This document shows positions 10,215-17,554 of a stretch of DNA of 64,000 nucleotides, one piece after another. A program made the translations under genes and the position numbers. The DNA is taken from assembly GCA_005402585.1 (NCBI GenBank), contig BIFP01000011.1, forward strand, positions 1-64,000, given 5' to 3'. Every line of letters begins with the position of its first letter. Within the stretch, counting starts at the first letter, position 1. A model generated the notes under the pieces. The model was not told the DNA's origin. It ran no database searches and worked only from the letters and a program-made list of their open reading frames with translations. Source of the stretch: Micromonosporaceae bacterium KJ-029 (GTDB taxonomy: Bacteria > Actinomycetota > Actinomycetes > Mycobacteriales > Micromonosporaceae).

Positions 10215-12074
10215 ATGGCGGGGCGGATCCGGGACGAGGACATCACACTGGTCCGGGAGCGTACGTCCATCGCCGAGGTCATCTCCGACACGGTGACGCT
10301 CAAGTCGGCCGGCGGCGGCAACCTCAAGGGGCTCTGCCCGTTCCACGACGAGAAGAGCCCCTCGTTCAACGTCTCGCCCGCCCGTAACGTCTGGTACTGC
10401 TTCGGCTGTGGCGCCGGTGGCGACGCCATAAAGTTCCTGATGGACGCCGAGCATCTCAGCTTCGTCGAGGCGGTGGAGCGGCTCGCCGACCGGGCCGGCG
10501 TGCAGCTGCGTTACGTCGAGGACGACCGCGCCACCCCGCGCAGCCGCCCCCAACAGGGGCAGAAGCAGCGGCTCGTCGCCGCGCACGCCGCCGCCGTGGA
10601 GTTCTACACCGCCCAGCTGACCACCGCCGGTGCGCGTACCGCCCGCGAGTTTCTGGCCGAGCGCGGCTTCGACCGGGCCGCCGCCGAGCGGTACGGCTGC
10701 GGCTTCGCCCCCGAAGGCTGGGACCCGCTCACCCGGCACCTGCGCCAGCGCGGCTTCAGCCACGATGAGCTGGTCACCGCCGGGCTGTCCCGGCCGGCCC
10801 GCTCGGGCAGCCTGATTGACCGGTTCCGGCGCCGGCTGCTCTGGCCGATCCGCGACCTCACCGGCGACGTGATCGGCTTCGGCGCCCGCAGGCTGTTCGA
10901 GGACGACGACGGCCCGAAGTACCTCAACACCCCCGAGACGCCGATCTACAAGAAGTCGCACGTGCTCTACGGCGTCGACCAGGCCAAGCGGGAGATCGCC
11001 AAGCAGGGTCGGGTGGTGGTGGTCGAGGGGTACACCGACGTGATGGCCTGCCACCTCGCCGGCATACCTACCGCCGTGGCGACCTGCGGCACCGCGTTCG
11101 GCGCCGACCACATCGGCGTACTGCGTCGGCTCCTGCTGGACACCGACGCGGTCGCCGGAGAGATCATCTTCACCTTCGACGGGGACGCCGCCGGGCAGAA
11201 GGCCGCGCTGCGCGCCTTCGACGACGACCAGCGTTTCGTCGGGCGTACCTTCATCGCGGTCAGCCCCGACAACATGGACCCGTGCGAACTGCGCCTGGCA
11301 AAGGGTGACCTCGCGGTCCGCGACCTGGTGGCCCGCCGCGAGCCGCTTGTCGACTTCGCGCTGCGCCATGTGATCAGGCGGTACGACCTGGACACCGTCG
11401 ACGGCCGGGTCGAGGCGATGCGCCGGGCCGCCCCGCTGGTGGCCAAGCTCAAGGACCGGGAGAAGCGCCCGGAGTACGTCCGCAAGCTCGCCGGTGACCT
11501 CGGCATGGAGATCGAGCCGGTGCAGCGGGCGGTGCTGGCCGCCGCCTCGGGGCGACCGGACGAGGGGCCGATGCGTCCCGCCCGGAGCGAACCGACGGTG
11601 GACAGCCCACAGTCGATGGTCGAGCGGGAGGCGCTCAAGCTGGCTCTCCAGGAGCCGGTGCTGGCCGGCCCGATGTTCGACGCGGTCGAGGCGTCCGACT
11701 ACCGGCACCCGGTGCACGTGGCCGTCCGGGCGGCGGTCGCGGCGGCCGGTGGGGCAGCGACGGCCACCGGCGGCGCGGTGTGGATCGAGTCGGTCCGCGA
11801 CGCCTGCGAGGACCTGGCGGCCCAGGCCCTGGTCGGCGAGCTGGCGGTGGAGCCGCTGCGGATCGACGGCGAGCCTGACCCGCGCTACGTCGCGGTCACC
11901 ATGGCCCGCCTGCAAGGGGGTTCGGTCACCGCGCGGATCCGGGACCTGAAGTCGCGGATCCAGCGGATGAACCCGGTCAGCAACAAGGACGAGTACTTCG
12001 CCACCTTCGGTGAGCTGCTCTCGCTGGAGCAGCACGCCCGGGCGCTGCGCGAGCAGGCAGCGGGAGGATTGTAG
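10215..12074 (+). CDS. dnaG: DNA primase
   Basis: Makes RNA primers at the replication fork, recruited by DnaB helicase. The 619 residues contain the CHC2 zinc finger (CPFHDEKSPSFNV then WYCFGCGAGGDA, about residues 38-75), the catalytic core, and the TOPRIM domain with VVVVEGYTDVMA and FTFDGDAAGQ, which hold the metal-binding acidic residues. The C-terminal region fits the DnaB-binding domain. ATG at 10215 follows closely after a repeat element and a GGGGGTGGCG stretch. A small conserved gene follows after four bases. It is the essential primase by every motif. Confidence 0.98.
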   Translation: MAGRIRDEDITLVRERTSIAEVISDTVTLKSAGGGNLKGLCPFHDEKSPSFNVSPARNVWYCFGCGAGGDAIKFLMDAEHLSFVEAVERLADRAGVQLRYVEDDRATPRSRPQQGQKQRLVAAHAAAVEFYTAQLTTAGARTAREFLAERGFDRAAAERYGCGFAPEGWDPLTRHLRQRGFSHDELVTAGLSRPARSGSLIDRFRRRLLWPIRDLTGDVIGFGARRLFEDDDGPKYLNTPETPIYKKSHVLYGVDQAKREIAKQGRVVVVEGYTDVMACHLAGIPTAVATCGTAFGADHIGVLRRLLLDTDAVAGEIIFTFDGDAAGQKAALRAFDDDQRFVGRTFIAVSPDNMDPCELRLAKGDLAVRDLVARREPLVDFALRHVIRRYDLDTVDGRVEAMRRAAPLVAKLKDREKRPEYVRKLAGDLGMEIEPVQRAVLAAASGRPDEGPMRPARSEPTVDSPQSMVEREALKLALQEPVLAGPMFDAVEASDYRHPVHVAVRAAVAAAGGAATATGGAVWIESVRDACEDLAAQALVGELAVEPLRIDGEPDPRYVAVTMARLQGGSVTARIRDLKSRIQRMNPVSNKDEYFATFGELLSLEQHARALREQAAGGL

Positions 12075-12078
12075 AGAT

Positions 12079-12615
12079 ATGGGATTGTTCCGCCGCCGAC
12101 CGAAGTTGCCGCCGGCCAACCGGCCGCCGCTGGAGCGCGACGAGCGGGTGCTGGCCTGGGCGGCCGCCGGCAACGGCGAGGGCGACGGGGTGGTGGTCGC
12201 CACCAACCTCGGGCTCTGGCTGCCCGGGCGTGGCCACCGGATCGGCTGGCACGACATCGTCAAGGCCGTCTGGTCGGGCCGCGAGCTGACCGTAACCCCC
12301 GGCGAGCGGGTCGCCGAGCGCGACGGCTACCTGGTGGTCGCCGACTGCCCGGCCGAGCGCTACCTGCTGCTCGACCCGGGCGAGCTGCCGCATCAGGTAC
12401 GCGCCCGGGTCACCAAGTCGGTGGCGTACACCCAGCACCACGCCCTGCCCGGCGGCGCCGGCCGGATCGTCGGCCGGCGGGTGGCCGGCGTGGACGGTCT
12501 GACGTGGATGGTCCACTACGATCCCGGCACTCCCGCTGACGATCCGGTTGTTCTCGCGGAGACCGACCGGCTCGTCGCGGCGGCACGCGCCGCGACCACA
12601 CCCCAGAACCTCTGA
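12079..12615 (+). CDS. Conserved actinobacterial hypothetical protein
   Basis: A 178-residue soluble protein starting MGLFRRRPKLPP. It has repeated beta-strand patterns (VVVATNLGLWLPG, RIGWHDIVKAVWSG, GYLVVADCPAERYLLLD) that resemble a PH-like or split-barrel fold; no catalytic motif is evident. Function unknown. The ATG at 12079 lies four bases after the dnaG stop, so it is likely in the same transcript, and it ends before a strong hairpin at 12753. Confidence 0.85.
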   Translation: MGLFRRRPKLPPANRPPLERDERVLAWAAAGNGEGDGVVVATNLGLWLPGRGHRIGWHDIVKAVWSGRELTVTPGERVAERDGYLVVADCPAERYLLLDPGELPHQVRARVTKSVAYTQHHALPGGAGRIVGRRVAGVDGLTWMVHYDPGTPADDPVVLAETDRLVAAARAATTPQNL

Positions 12616-12752
12616 CGGACGCGTCGCCTGCCCGGTCGCCCTTTCCCGGAGCCCGACCGTCGGCGGGCCGGTCTGCTCCATGGCTGCGCAGGCTCACCCC
12701 GCACGGCTCGCAGCGCCGCGTCCCGCACGGCTCGCGGTGCCAGCATGATCGC

Positions 12753-12813
12753 GCTCGATCCGGGATCGAGTGGCCTCAGTCGGTTTTCCAGGCCACTCGA
12801 TCCTGGATCGAGC
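12753..12813. terminator. Long bidirectional hairpin between convergent genes
   Basis: Arms of 24 bases (12753-12776 and 12790-12813) pair with a single G-T wobble around a 13-base loop containing GGTTTTCC. Each arm is itself palindromic (CTCGATCC/GGGATCGAG), so a cruciform with side hairpins is possible. Placement between convergent genes fits a bidirectional terminator. Confidence 0.8.
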
Positions 12814-12844
12814 ACGACCTTGGCCGGCTGCGGGGCCGACGGGG

Positions 12845-13081
12845 TCAGCGGGATCGGGCCCAGGTGAGGAAGCGGTCGGCCAGGGCGCCCGGCGGGGCCT
12901 GGCCGTGCAGGTCGTCCGCCGCTTCGTACATCACGCTCCCGAGGTAGATCAGCAGGCCGGTCCGGTTCTCCCGGTATTCGCCGAGCAGCGCCAGCCGGGC
13001 GGGCGAGCACGGCCACGCCGCCCCACACACCCGGCACCGCCAGGATGGTCGGGCCGCGACGTGTGGCCGGTAGCGGGGCAT
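12845..13081 (-). CDS. Small Cys-motif protein of WhiJ-type regulator neighbourhoods
   Basis: A 78-residue protein, MPRYRPHVAARPSWRC..., with CRVCGAAWPC, a CxxC-x5-C pattern that might bind zinc, then a helical segment LLIYLGSVMYEAADDL. Homologues are often loosely labelled flavin reductase, but 78 residues cannot encode a flavin reductase domain. The ATG overlaps the stop of the upstream gene as TGATG, indicating translational coupling. It diverges, with its partner, from an HTH regulator. Function unknown. Confidence 0.72.
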   Translation of the reverse strand: MPRYRPHVAARPSWRCRVCGAAWPCSPARLALLGEYRENRTGLLIYLGSVMYEAADDLHGQAPPGALADRFLTWARSR

Positions 13082-13410
13082 CAGCCCGCCTCGGTCCCGC
13101 CCCGCGACGGCAGCCAGCGGCCTCCGTTGGCTCGCCACTCCTGCGCCCGGGTGAGCCCTCCCGGGCGTCCCGGGCCGTTCATCGGAAAGACCTCCGTCGG
13201 GGCGGTCGCCCACGCCGGTCGCTCGTCGGGTGTCCGCCACGGGGCGGTCGCCACTGGCCGGTCGTCGGGTGTCTGTCCCGGTGGGTTCGGCGCCGACGGC
13301 TCGTCGGGTGTCTGTCGCGGGGCGGGCGGCTCCGCGCTGGCGTTCGGCGTGCGCTGGGGGAGCGGCGGGGGTGTGGCCGGGGGCCGGCACCGCCAGAAGG
13401 TGAGTCGCAT
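13081..13410 (-). CDS. Hypothetical proline-rich protein coupled to the small Cys protein
   Basis: A 109-residue protein starting MRLTFWRCRPP, with a Pro/Ala/Thr-rich middle carrying repeated QTPDE/RTPDE-like units and a conserved-looking end TRAQEWRANGGRWLPSRGG. GGAGG lies six bases before the ATG at 13410, which decides the start. Its TGA overlaps the next ATG by one base. The end resembles short proteins found beside HTH/DUF397 regulators in Micromonospora, but no function is known. Confidence 0.68.
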   Translation of the reverse strand: MRLTFWRCRPPATPPPLPQRTPNASAEPPAPRQTPDEPSAPNPPGQTPDDRPVATAPWRTPDERPAWATAPTEVFPMNGPGRPGGLTRAQEWRANGGRWLPSRGGTEAG

Positions 13411-13620
13411 GGTGATCCTCCGTCGAGGTGGGTGGGGCGCCGGTGGAACTCGTCGCGCACCGGCGCCCCGGCCTGGTTCCGCCCGCCGTCCGATCCCGTG
13501 AGCGGTTCCGCTGCGTGACAGTCTGGTGAGGACGCGACTACGGTGGGAGGCCCGGCGCGGTGACGACCAGCGCGTCCGCAACCGGTCCCCAGGCGGTACG
13601 AGGATGTACGGAGGCTGTCC

Positions 13621-14424
13621 GTGGAACGCTCGTCCATGCTGGAGCACTTCGCGGAGGAACTGCGGCTTGCGCGAGCCACGGCCGGCCTGTCACAGACCGC
13701 GCTGGCCGAGGCGCTGAGCTATTCGGCCGCGCTGGTGGCCAAGGTGGAGACCGGCGAGCGTCGCCCCAGCCGAGACTTCGCCCGCCGCTGCGACACCGTG
13801 TTCGGCGCGGACGGGCGGTTCGAGCGCATACAGCGGCGGATCAGCCGGGAGACGGTGGTGCCGTGGTTCCGCGACTGGCCCGGCATCGAGGCGGAAGCCA
13901 CCGCGCTGCGCTCGTTCGAGCCGCTCTACGTGCCGGGCCTGTTGCAGACCGAGGCTTACGCTCGCGCCATCCTGGATGGTGCCGGGTTGTTCGCGCCGGA
14001 CGAGATCGAGCAGCAGGTGGCGAACCGGCTGGACCGGCAACCCGTGCTCACCCGCGACCGCCCACCGCTGCTCACCGCCGTCATCGACGAGTACGTGTTG
14101 CGCCGCCGGATCGGTGGCCCGGAGGTGATGCGCGAGCAACTGCGGCACTTGGTGAAGCTCGGCTCGACGTTGCCGCGGGTCCGGATCCAGGTGGTGCCGC
14201 TTTCCGCCGGGGCCCACCCGGGGCTCGACGGCCCCTTCGTGATCGCGACCCACGCTCAGGGCGAGGACGTGGTCTACCTGGAGGGACAGCGCCACGCACA
14301 GGTGATCGACCGTTCCGAGTACGTGCAGCAGATGGTCGAGATTTGGGAGTCGATCCGGGGTGAGGCACTATCGCAGCAGCAGTCCCTCGATCTGATTGCG
14401 GAAGTGGCGGAGACATGGACCTGA
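13621..14424 (+). CDS. WhiJ-type helix-turn-helix regulator (XRE domain plus DUF5753)
   Basis: A 267-residue transcriptional regulator. Residues about 8-65 form an XRE-type HTH (LSQTALAEALSYSAALVAKVETGERRPS). The rest fits DUF5753, with the typical SFEPLYVPGLLQTEAYAR and VYLEGQRHAQV. In Streptomyces such proteins act with a DUF397 partner encoded next door to control development or antibiotic production. The GTG at 13621 is used, with an internal ATG at 13636 as alternative. Its last codons overlap the DUF397 gene, and those codons are part of a tandem duplication. Confidence 0.92.
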   Translation: MERSSMLEHFAEELRLARATAGLSQTALAEALSYSAALVAKVETGERRPSRDFARRCDTVFGADGRFERIQRRISRETVVPWFRDWPGIEAEATALRSFEPLYVPGLLQTEAYARAILDGAGLFAPDEIEQQVANRLDRQPVLTRDRPPLLTAVIDEYVLRRRIGGPEVMREQLRHLVKLGSTLPRVRIQVVPLSAGAHPGLDGPFVIATHAQGEDVVYLEGQRHAQVIDRSEYVQQMVEIWESIRGEALSQQQSLDLIAEVAETWT

Positions 14425-14606
14425 CCGGCGCCAAGTGGCGCAAGAGCACCCGCAGCAACGGCGGAGGCGGCAACTGCGTGGAGGTGGCCGACAACCTGTC
14501 CGGCGTGGTGGCCGTACGCGATTCCAAGGACCCGGCCGGTCCGGCGCTGGCCTTCGCACCTGCTGCCTGGCGTGCGTTCGTCGCCCGGCTTGCCGAGCGC
14601 CCGTAA
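14415..14606 (+). CDS. DUF397 domain protein, copy 1
   Basis: A 63-residue DUF397 protein with the family pattern W-RKSTRSNGGGGNCVEVA and VAVRDSKDPAGPALAFAPAAWRAFV. Such proteins pair with the XRE/DUF5753 regulator encoded just upstream and probably bind or modulate it. Its ATG lies inside the 3' end of that gene, ten bases before the end of its stop codon (GAGACATGGACCTGA), giving translational coupling. A second almost identical copy starts 351 bases downstream. Confidence 0.92.
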   Translation: MDLTGAKWRKSTRSNGGGGNCVEVADNLSGVVAVRDSKDPAGPALAFAPAAWRAFVARLAERP

Positions 14607-14667
14607 CGGGCATCGCCGCACGGCGAGCCGGGCGACATCTCCGACGTGGTGTCCCGGCAGCGCCCGC

Positions 14668-14736
14668 CCTCGACCCGGCACGTGGCCGGGCCTGTGGCAA
14701 TCCCTCGACCCGGCAATGGGCCGGGCCTGTGGCAAT
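14668..14736 (+). repeat. Two 34-base direct repeats between the DUF397 copies
   Basis: Units at 14668-14701 and 14703-14736 share CCTCGACCCGGCA and GGCCGGGCCTGTGGCAAT and differ at three or four central bases. The second unit directly abuts the duplicated block, so these repeats may have been the recombination substrate or a product of the duplication. Confidence 0.8.
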
Positions 14737-14765
14737 CTCGACCTGATTGCGGAAGTGGCGGAGAC

Positions 14766-14957
14766 ATGGACCTGACCGGCGCCAAGTGGCGCAAGAGCAC
14801 CCGCAGCAACGGCGGAGGCGGCAACTGCGTGGAGGTGGCCGACAACCTGTCCGGCGTGGTGGCCGTACGCGATTCCAAGGACCCGGCAGGGCCGGCGCTG
14901 GCCTTCGCGCCCGCTGCCTGGCGCGCGTTCGTTGCGCAGGTCGCCGAGCGCCCGTAG
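14766..14957 (+). CDS. DUF397 domain protein, copy 2
   Basis: A 63-residue protein differing from copy 1 only near its end (FVAQVAERP against FVARLAERP). It keeps the upstream context GCGGAAGTGGCGGAGACATG inherited from the tail of the HTH gene, but the HTH ORF itself is not duplicated, so this copy lacks translational coupling to a full regulator gene. It may be expressed by read-through, raising DUF397 dosage, or be on the way to decay. The reading frame is intact. Confidence 0.85.
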   Translation: MDLTGAKWRKSTRSNGGGGNCVEVADNLSGVVAVRDSKDPAGPALAFAPAAWRAFVAQVAERP

Positions 14958-15032
14958 CGGGCTTCGCCGCCCAGCTGCGCCTGCGCCCCCGTAGCGGGCT
15001 TCGCCGCCCAGCGGCGCCAGCGCCCCCGTAGC
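14951..15032 (+). repeat. Tandem 37-base repeats after DUF397 copy 2
   Basis: The core CCCGTAGCGGGCTTCGCCGC begins at 14951 and 14988, with a partial third copy (CCCGTAGC) at 15025; the period is 37 bases. Each unit holds the small hairpin GCCCGTAGCGGGC or its variant, and the first unit contains the stop codon of DUF397 copy 2. Confidence 0.75.
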
Positions 15033-15037
15033 ACTGA

Positions 15038-15082
15038 ATCTTGGACAGTTCCTGTTAGCGCGTAACGGGAACTGTCCAAGAT
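15038..15082. repeat. Hairpin repeat, left flank of the AbiEi-like gene
   Basis: Arms ATCTTGGACAGTTCCTGTTA (15038-15057) and TAACGGGAACTGTCCAAGAT (15063-15082) pair over 20 bases with one wobble and a five-base loop. A second copy of the same hairpin starts directly after the stop of the enclosed gene at 16073. Outer sequence is identical in both copies. Confidence 0.88.
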
Positions 15083-15121
15083 CTGGTGGCGCGGTGTTGG
15101 CACGGTGGCCACAGTCGGCGG

Positions 15122-16072
15122 ATGGTTCCCGACGAGCGGGCCGAGGCCCTGGATTGGCTGGCCTTCGAGCAGGCCGGCGTGCTTACCGCCGCGCAGGCCC
15201 GCACCGTGCTGACCGACGGCACCGTACGCGGGCTGGTCCGCACCGGGCGGTGGCGCTCGATCAGTCGCGGACTGCTGCTGACCGGCAATGGGCGGCTGAC
15301 CCGGGACCAGCAGTTGTGGGTCGCCGTCCTCGCCGCCGGAGCGGGTGCGGTCCTCGCGGGCCCGACGGCGGCCACCGAGGCCGGGGTACGCGGCCTGCGG
15401 GCCGAGCCTCTGCACGTGCTTGTGCCGGCGGCTCGCCGGGCCGGTCGTACCAGCTTGCGCCGGTTGCCGATCGACATGGCCGCGGTGGTGGTGCACCGAA
15501 CGGCAGTGCTGCCCGCCGAGCATCTTCAGGTCGGTCGCCCGCCCCGGACCACCACGCCGCGTGCGCTGGTCGACGCGGCCGGATGGGCATCGTCGGTACG
15601 GCAGGCGCAGGAGGTGCTCGCGGTCGGCTGCCAGCAGCGACGGGTGCTGCCCGAGGAGATGGCCGCCGTGCTCGACCTGCTGCCCTGGGCACCCCGACGG
15701 CAGTTGATCCGGCAGACCATCGACGATATCGCCGGTGGCGCCGAGGCACTGAGTGAGATCGATTTCGTTCGGCTCTGCCGTCGGGCCGGGCTGCCCCGGC
15801 CCGACCTGGAGGAACGGCGGACCGACGCGGCGGGACGGACGCGCTGGCTGGACGCGTACTGGCGGGCGTGGCGGGTGCACGTGGAGATCGACGGGTCACA
15901 TCACCTGGACGTACGCCAGTGGGCCGATGACATGCGCCGGCAGAACGACGTCTGGACGGCCGGGGATCGGATCCTCCGCTTTCCCGCGTGGCTGGTCCGG
16001 GCGCACCCGGACGAGGTCGCCGACACCGTCCGGCGTGCCCTCCTCGCCGCCGGTTGGCGGCCGGACGTCTGA
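15122..16072 (+). CDS. AbiEi-like winged-helix protein with DUF559/Vsr-like C-terminal domain
   Basis: A 316-residue protein. The N-terminal part (about 1-60; FEQAGVLTAAQARTVLTDGT, VRGLVRTGRWRSISRGLLL) matches the winged-helix domain of type IV toxin-antitoxin AbiEi antitoxins. The C-terminal part (about 215-316) has the DUF559/very-short-patch-repair-like layout: RTRWLDAYWRAWRVHVEIDG, then ILRFPAWLVRAHPDEVADTV, where Asp and Glu could form a PD-(D/E)XK site. Such fusions are common in actinobacteria and uncharacterised. ATG 15122 is preferred; GTG 15086 is possible. No AbiEii toxin is adjacent. The gene is bracketed by two copies of one hairpin. Confidence 0.8.
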   Translation: MVPDERAEALDWLAFEQAGVLTAAQARTVLTDGTVRGLVRTGRWRSISRGLLLTGNGRLTRDQQLWVAVLAAGAGAVLAGPTAATEAGVRGLRAEPLHVLVPAARRAGRTSLRRLPIDMAAVVVHRTAVLPAEHLQVGRPPRTTTPRALVDAAGWASSVRQAQEVLAVGCQQRRVLPEEMAAVLDLLPWAPRRQLIRQTIDDIAGGAEALSEIDFVRLCRRAGLPRPDLEERRTDAAGRTRWLDAYWRAWRVHVEIDGSHHLDVRQWADDMRRQNDVWTAGDRILRFPAWLVRAHPDEVADTVRRALLAAGWRPDV

Positions 16073-16117
16073 ATCTTGGACAGTTCCCGTCAGCGCGGAA
16101 CGGGAACTGTCCAAGAT
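16073..16117. repeat. Hairpin repeat, right flank of the AbiEi-like gene
   Basis: Arms ATCTTGGACAGTTCCCGT (16073-16090) and ACGGGAACTGTCCAAGAT (16100-16117) pair perfectly over 18 bases. It begins at the base after the TGA stop of the AbiEi-like gene and matches the hairpin before that gene nearly base for base. It may also terminate transcription. The remaining bases to 16375 carry the ROK operator and promoter and no gene. Confidence 0.88.
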
Positions 16118-16238
16118 CTCATCCGAGCGGCCGTTCGCACCAAGATCGGGGCGCGTTGCGCCTGCCTACGGAGAGTGATGATCGGGTGGCTCATCCTTCT
16201 GGATGACCTTCTGGCGCGGATGGGCCAGTCTCGACCGT

Positions 16239-16264
16239 AACTTTTGCTGGATCTGGCAAAAGTT
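16239..16264. promoter_or_regulatory. Palindromic operator A before the ROK/ABC operon
   Basis: Perfect inverted repeat: half sites AACTTTTG and CAAAAGTT separated by ten bases, in an AT-rich island 112 bases before the ROK gene. The layout fits autoregulation by the adjacent ROK repressor. Related palindromes lie at 31510-31535 and 44209-44235. Confidence 0.7.
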
Positions 16265-16375
16265 GCCTTCAAATCGTTCTAAGGTCTGGACAGCGCACGC
16301 CGAAGCCTCCTACTGTGTCGGGCACCACACATCGACACGTCGCCGATGTGAACGAGCCCGGTGGAGAGGTGACCC

Positions 16376-17554
16376 GTGCACACCGCCGACCCCCTGCACG
16401 TACGGCTACTGCGGTTGCTCCGCGACGAGGGAGCGCTGTCCCGGGCCGAGCTCGCCGACCGATTGCAGATGCCCCGCCCCCGGCTGCTCGCCGAACTGGA
16501 GCGGCTGGTGGCCCTCGGCTACGTGGCGGAGGCGGGCAAGGCGGCCTCCCGGGGTGGTCGCCGCTCCACTCTGGTCGAACTGAGCCCGCACCTGCGTTTC
16601 GCCGCCGTCGACCTGGGCGCCAGCTCCATCGACGTCGAGGTCGTCAACGGCCGGTTGGAGCCGGTCGCCGCGTACGCGGAGGTGGCCGACATCCGGTCCG
16701 GCCCCAAGGCCACCCTGCAACGGGTCAGCGAGCTGCTGCACAAGGCCCGAGCCGACGGGGTGTACGAACGGCTCGACGCGATCGGCGTCGGCGTACCCGG
16801 GCCGGTCAGCTTCCGCGACGGCGTACCGGTGTCCCCGCCGATCATGCCCGGATGGGACCGCTTCCCCGTCCGCGAACAGCTCACCCGCGAGCACGGCTGC
16901 CCGGCGGTCGTCGACAACGACGTGAACATCATGGCGATCGGCGAGCGACACGGCGGGGTGGCGCACTCGGTCGACGACTTCCTGTTCGTCAAGATCGGCA
17001 CCGGCATCGGCTGCGGGATCTACCTCAGCGGCGAGGTCTACCGGGGCACCGACGGGTGCGCCGGGGACATCGGCCACATCCAGGTCGACCCGCACGGGCC
17101 GGTCTGCTCGTGCGGCAACGCCGGCTGCCTGGAGGCGCTGTTCAGCGGCGCCGCCCTGGCCAAGGACGCCACCGCCGCGGCCCGTGCCGGCGCCTCGCCC
17201 GCGTTGTCCGAGCGGCTGGCCGCCCACGGCACGGTCACCGCCCTGGACGTCGCCGCCGGTGCCGTCGAGGGGGACGTGACCTGCATCCAGCTGATCCGCG
17301 AGGGCGGTCGGCGGGTCGGCATCGTGCTCGCCGGGCTGGTCAGCTTCACCAACCCGTCGATGATCGTGATCGGCGGCGGGCTCGCCCAGCTCGGGCACGT
17401 CCTGCTCGCCGAGATCCGCAGCGTCGTCTACCGCCGCTCGCTGCCACTGGCGACCGGCAATCTTCCGGTCGTGCTGTCCGAGCTGGGACCGCGCGCCGGC
17501 GTCGCCGGTGCCGCCGTGCTCGCCAGCGACCTGGCCTTCGGGGAGGCGGCATGA
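16376..17554 (+). CDS. ROK family transcriptional regulator of the sugar ABC operon
   Basis: A 392-residue ROK (NagC/XylR type) repressor: an N-terminal winged helix (residues about 5-65; LSRAELADRLQMPRPRLLAEL) and a sugar-kinase-like effector domain with VDNDVNIMAIGE and the zinc motif CSCGNAGCLE. GTG 16376 follows GGAGAGG by six bases. Its stop overlaps the ATG of the ABC ATPase, so it is the first gene of the importer operon and probably controls it, sensing the imported sugar or its phosphate. A perfect palindrome at 16239-16264 is its likely operator. Effector identity is unknown. Confidence 0.92.
   Translation: MHTADPLHVRLLRLLRDEGALSRAELADRLQMPRPRLLAELERLVALGYVAEAGKAASRGGRRSTLVELSPHLRFAAVDLGASSIDVEVVNGRLEPVAAYAEVADIRSGPKATLQRVSELLHKARADGVYERLDAIGVGVPGPVSFRDGVPVSPPIMPGWDRFPVREQLTREHGCPAVVDNDVNIMAIGERHGGVAHSVDDFLFVKIGTGIGCGIYLSGEVYRGTDGCAGDIGHIQVDPHGPVCSCGNAGCLEALFSGAALAKDATAAARAGASPALSERLAAHGTVTALDVAAGAVEGDVTCIQLIREGGRRVGIVLAGLVSFTNPSMIVIGGGLAQLGHVLLAEIRSVVYRRSLPLATGNLPVVLSELGPRAGVAGAAVLASDLAFGEAA

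Larger units (their letters stand above)
14386..14973 (+). repeat. Tandem duplication covering the DUF397 gene
   Basis: A block of about 235 bases starting CTCGATCTGATTGCGGAAGT (14386) recurs at 14737 starting CTCGACCTGATTGCGGAAGT, an offset of 351 bases. Each copy includes the last dozen codons of the HTH gene, the whole DUF397 gene and a short 3' tail. Only a handful of bases differ, mostly near the 3' end, so the event looks recent. Confidence 0.9.

Noticed and set aside
12845..13081. Flavin reductase label often attached to this small protein family
   Set aside because: 78 residues with a Cys motif cannot form a flavin reductase domain; kept as a protein of unknown function.
14668..15032. 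Clustered 34- and 37-base direct repeats considered as a CRISPR array
   Set aside because: Only two or three adjacent units with no unique spacers and no cas genes; these are simple tandem duplications.
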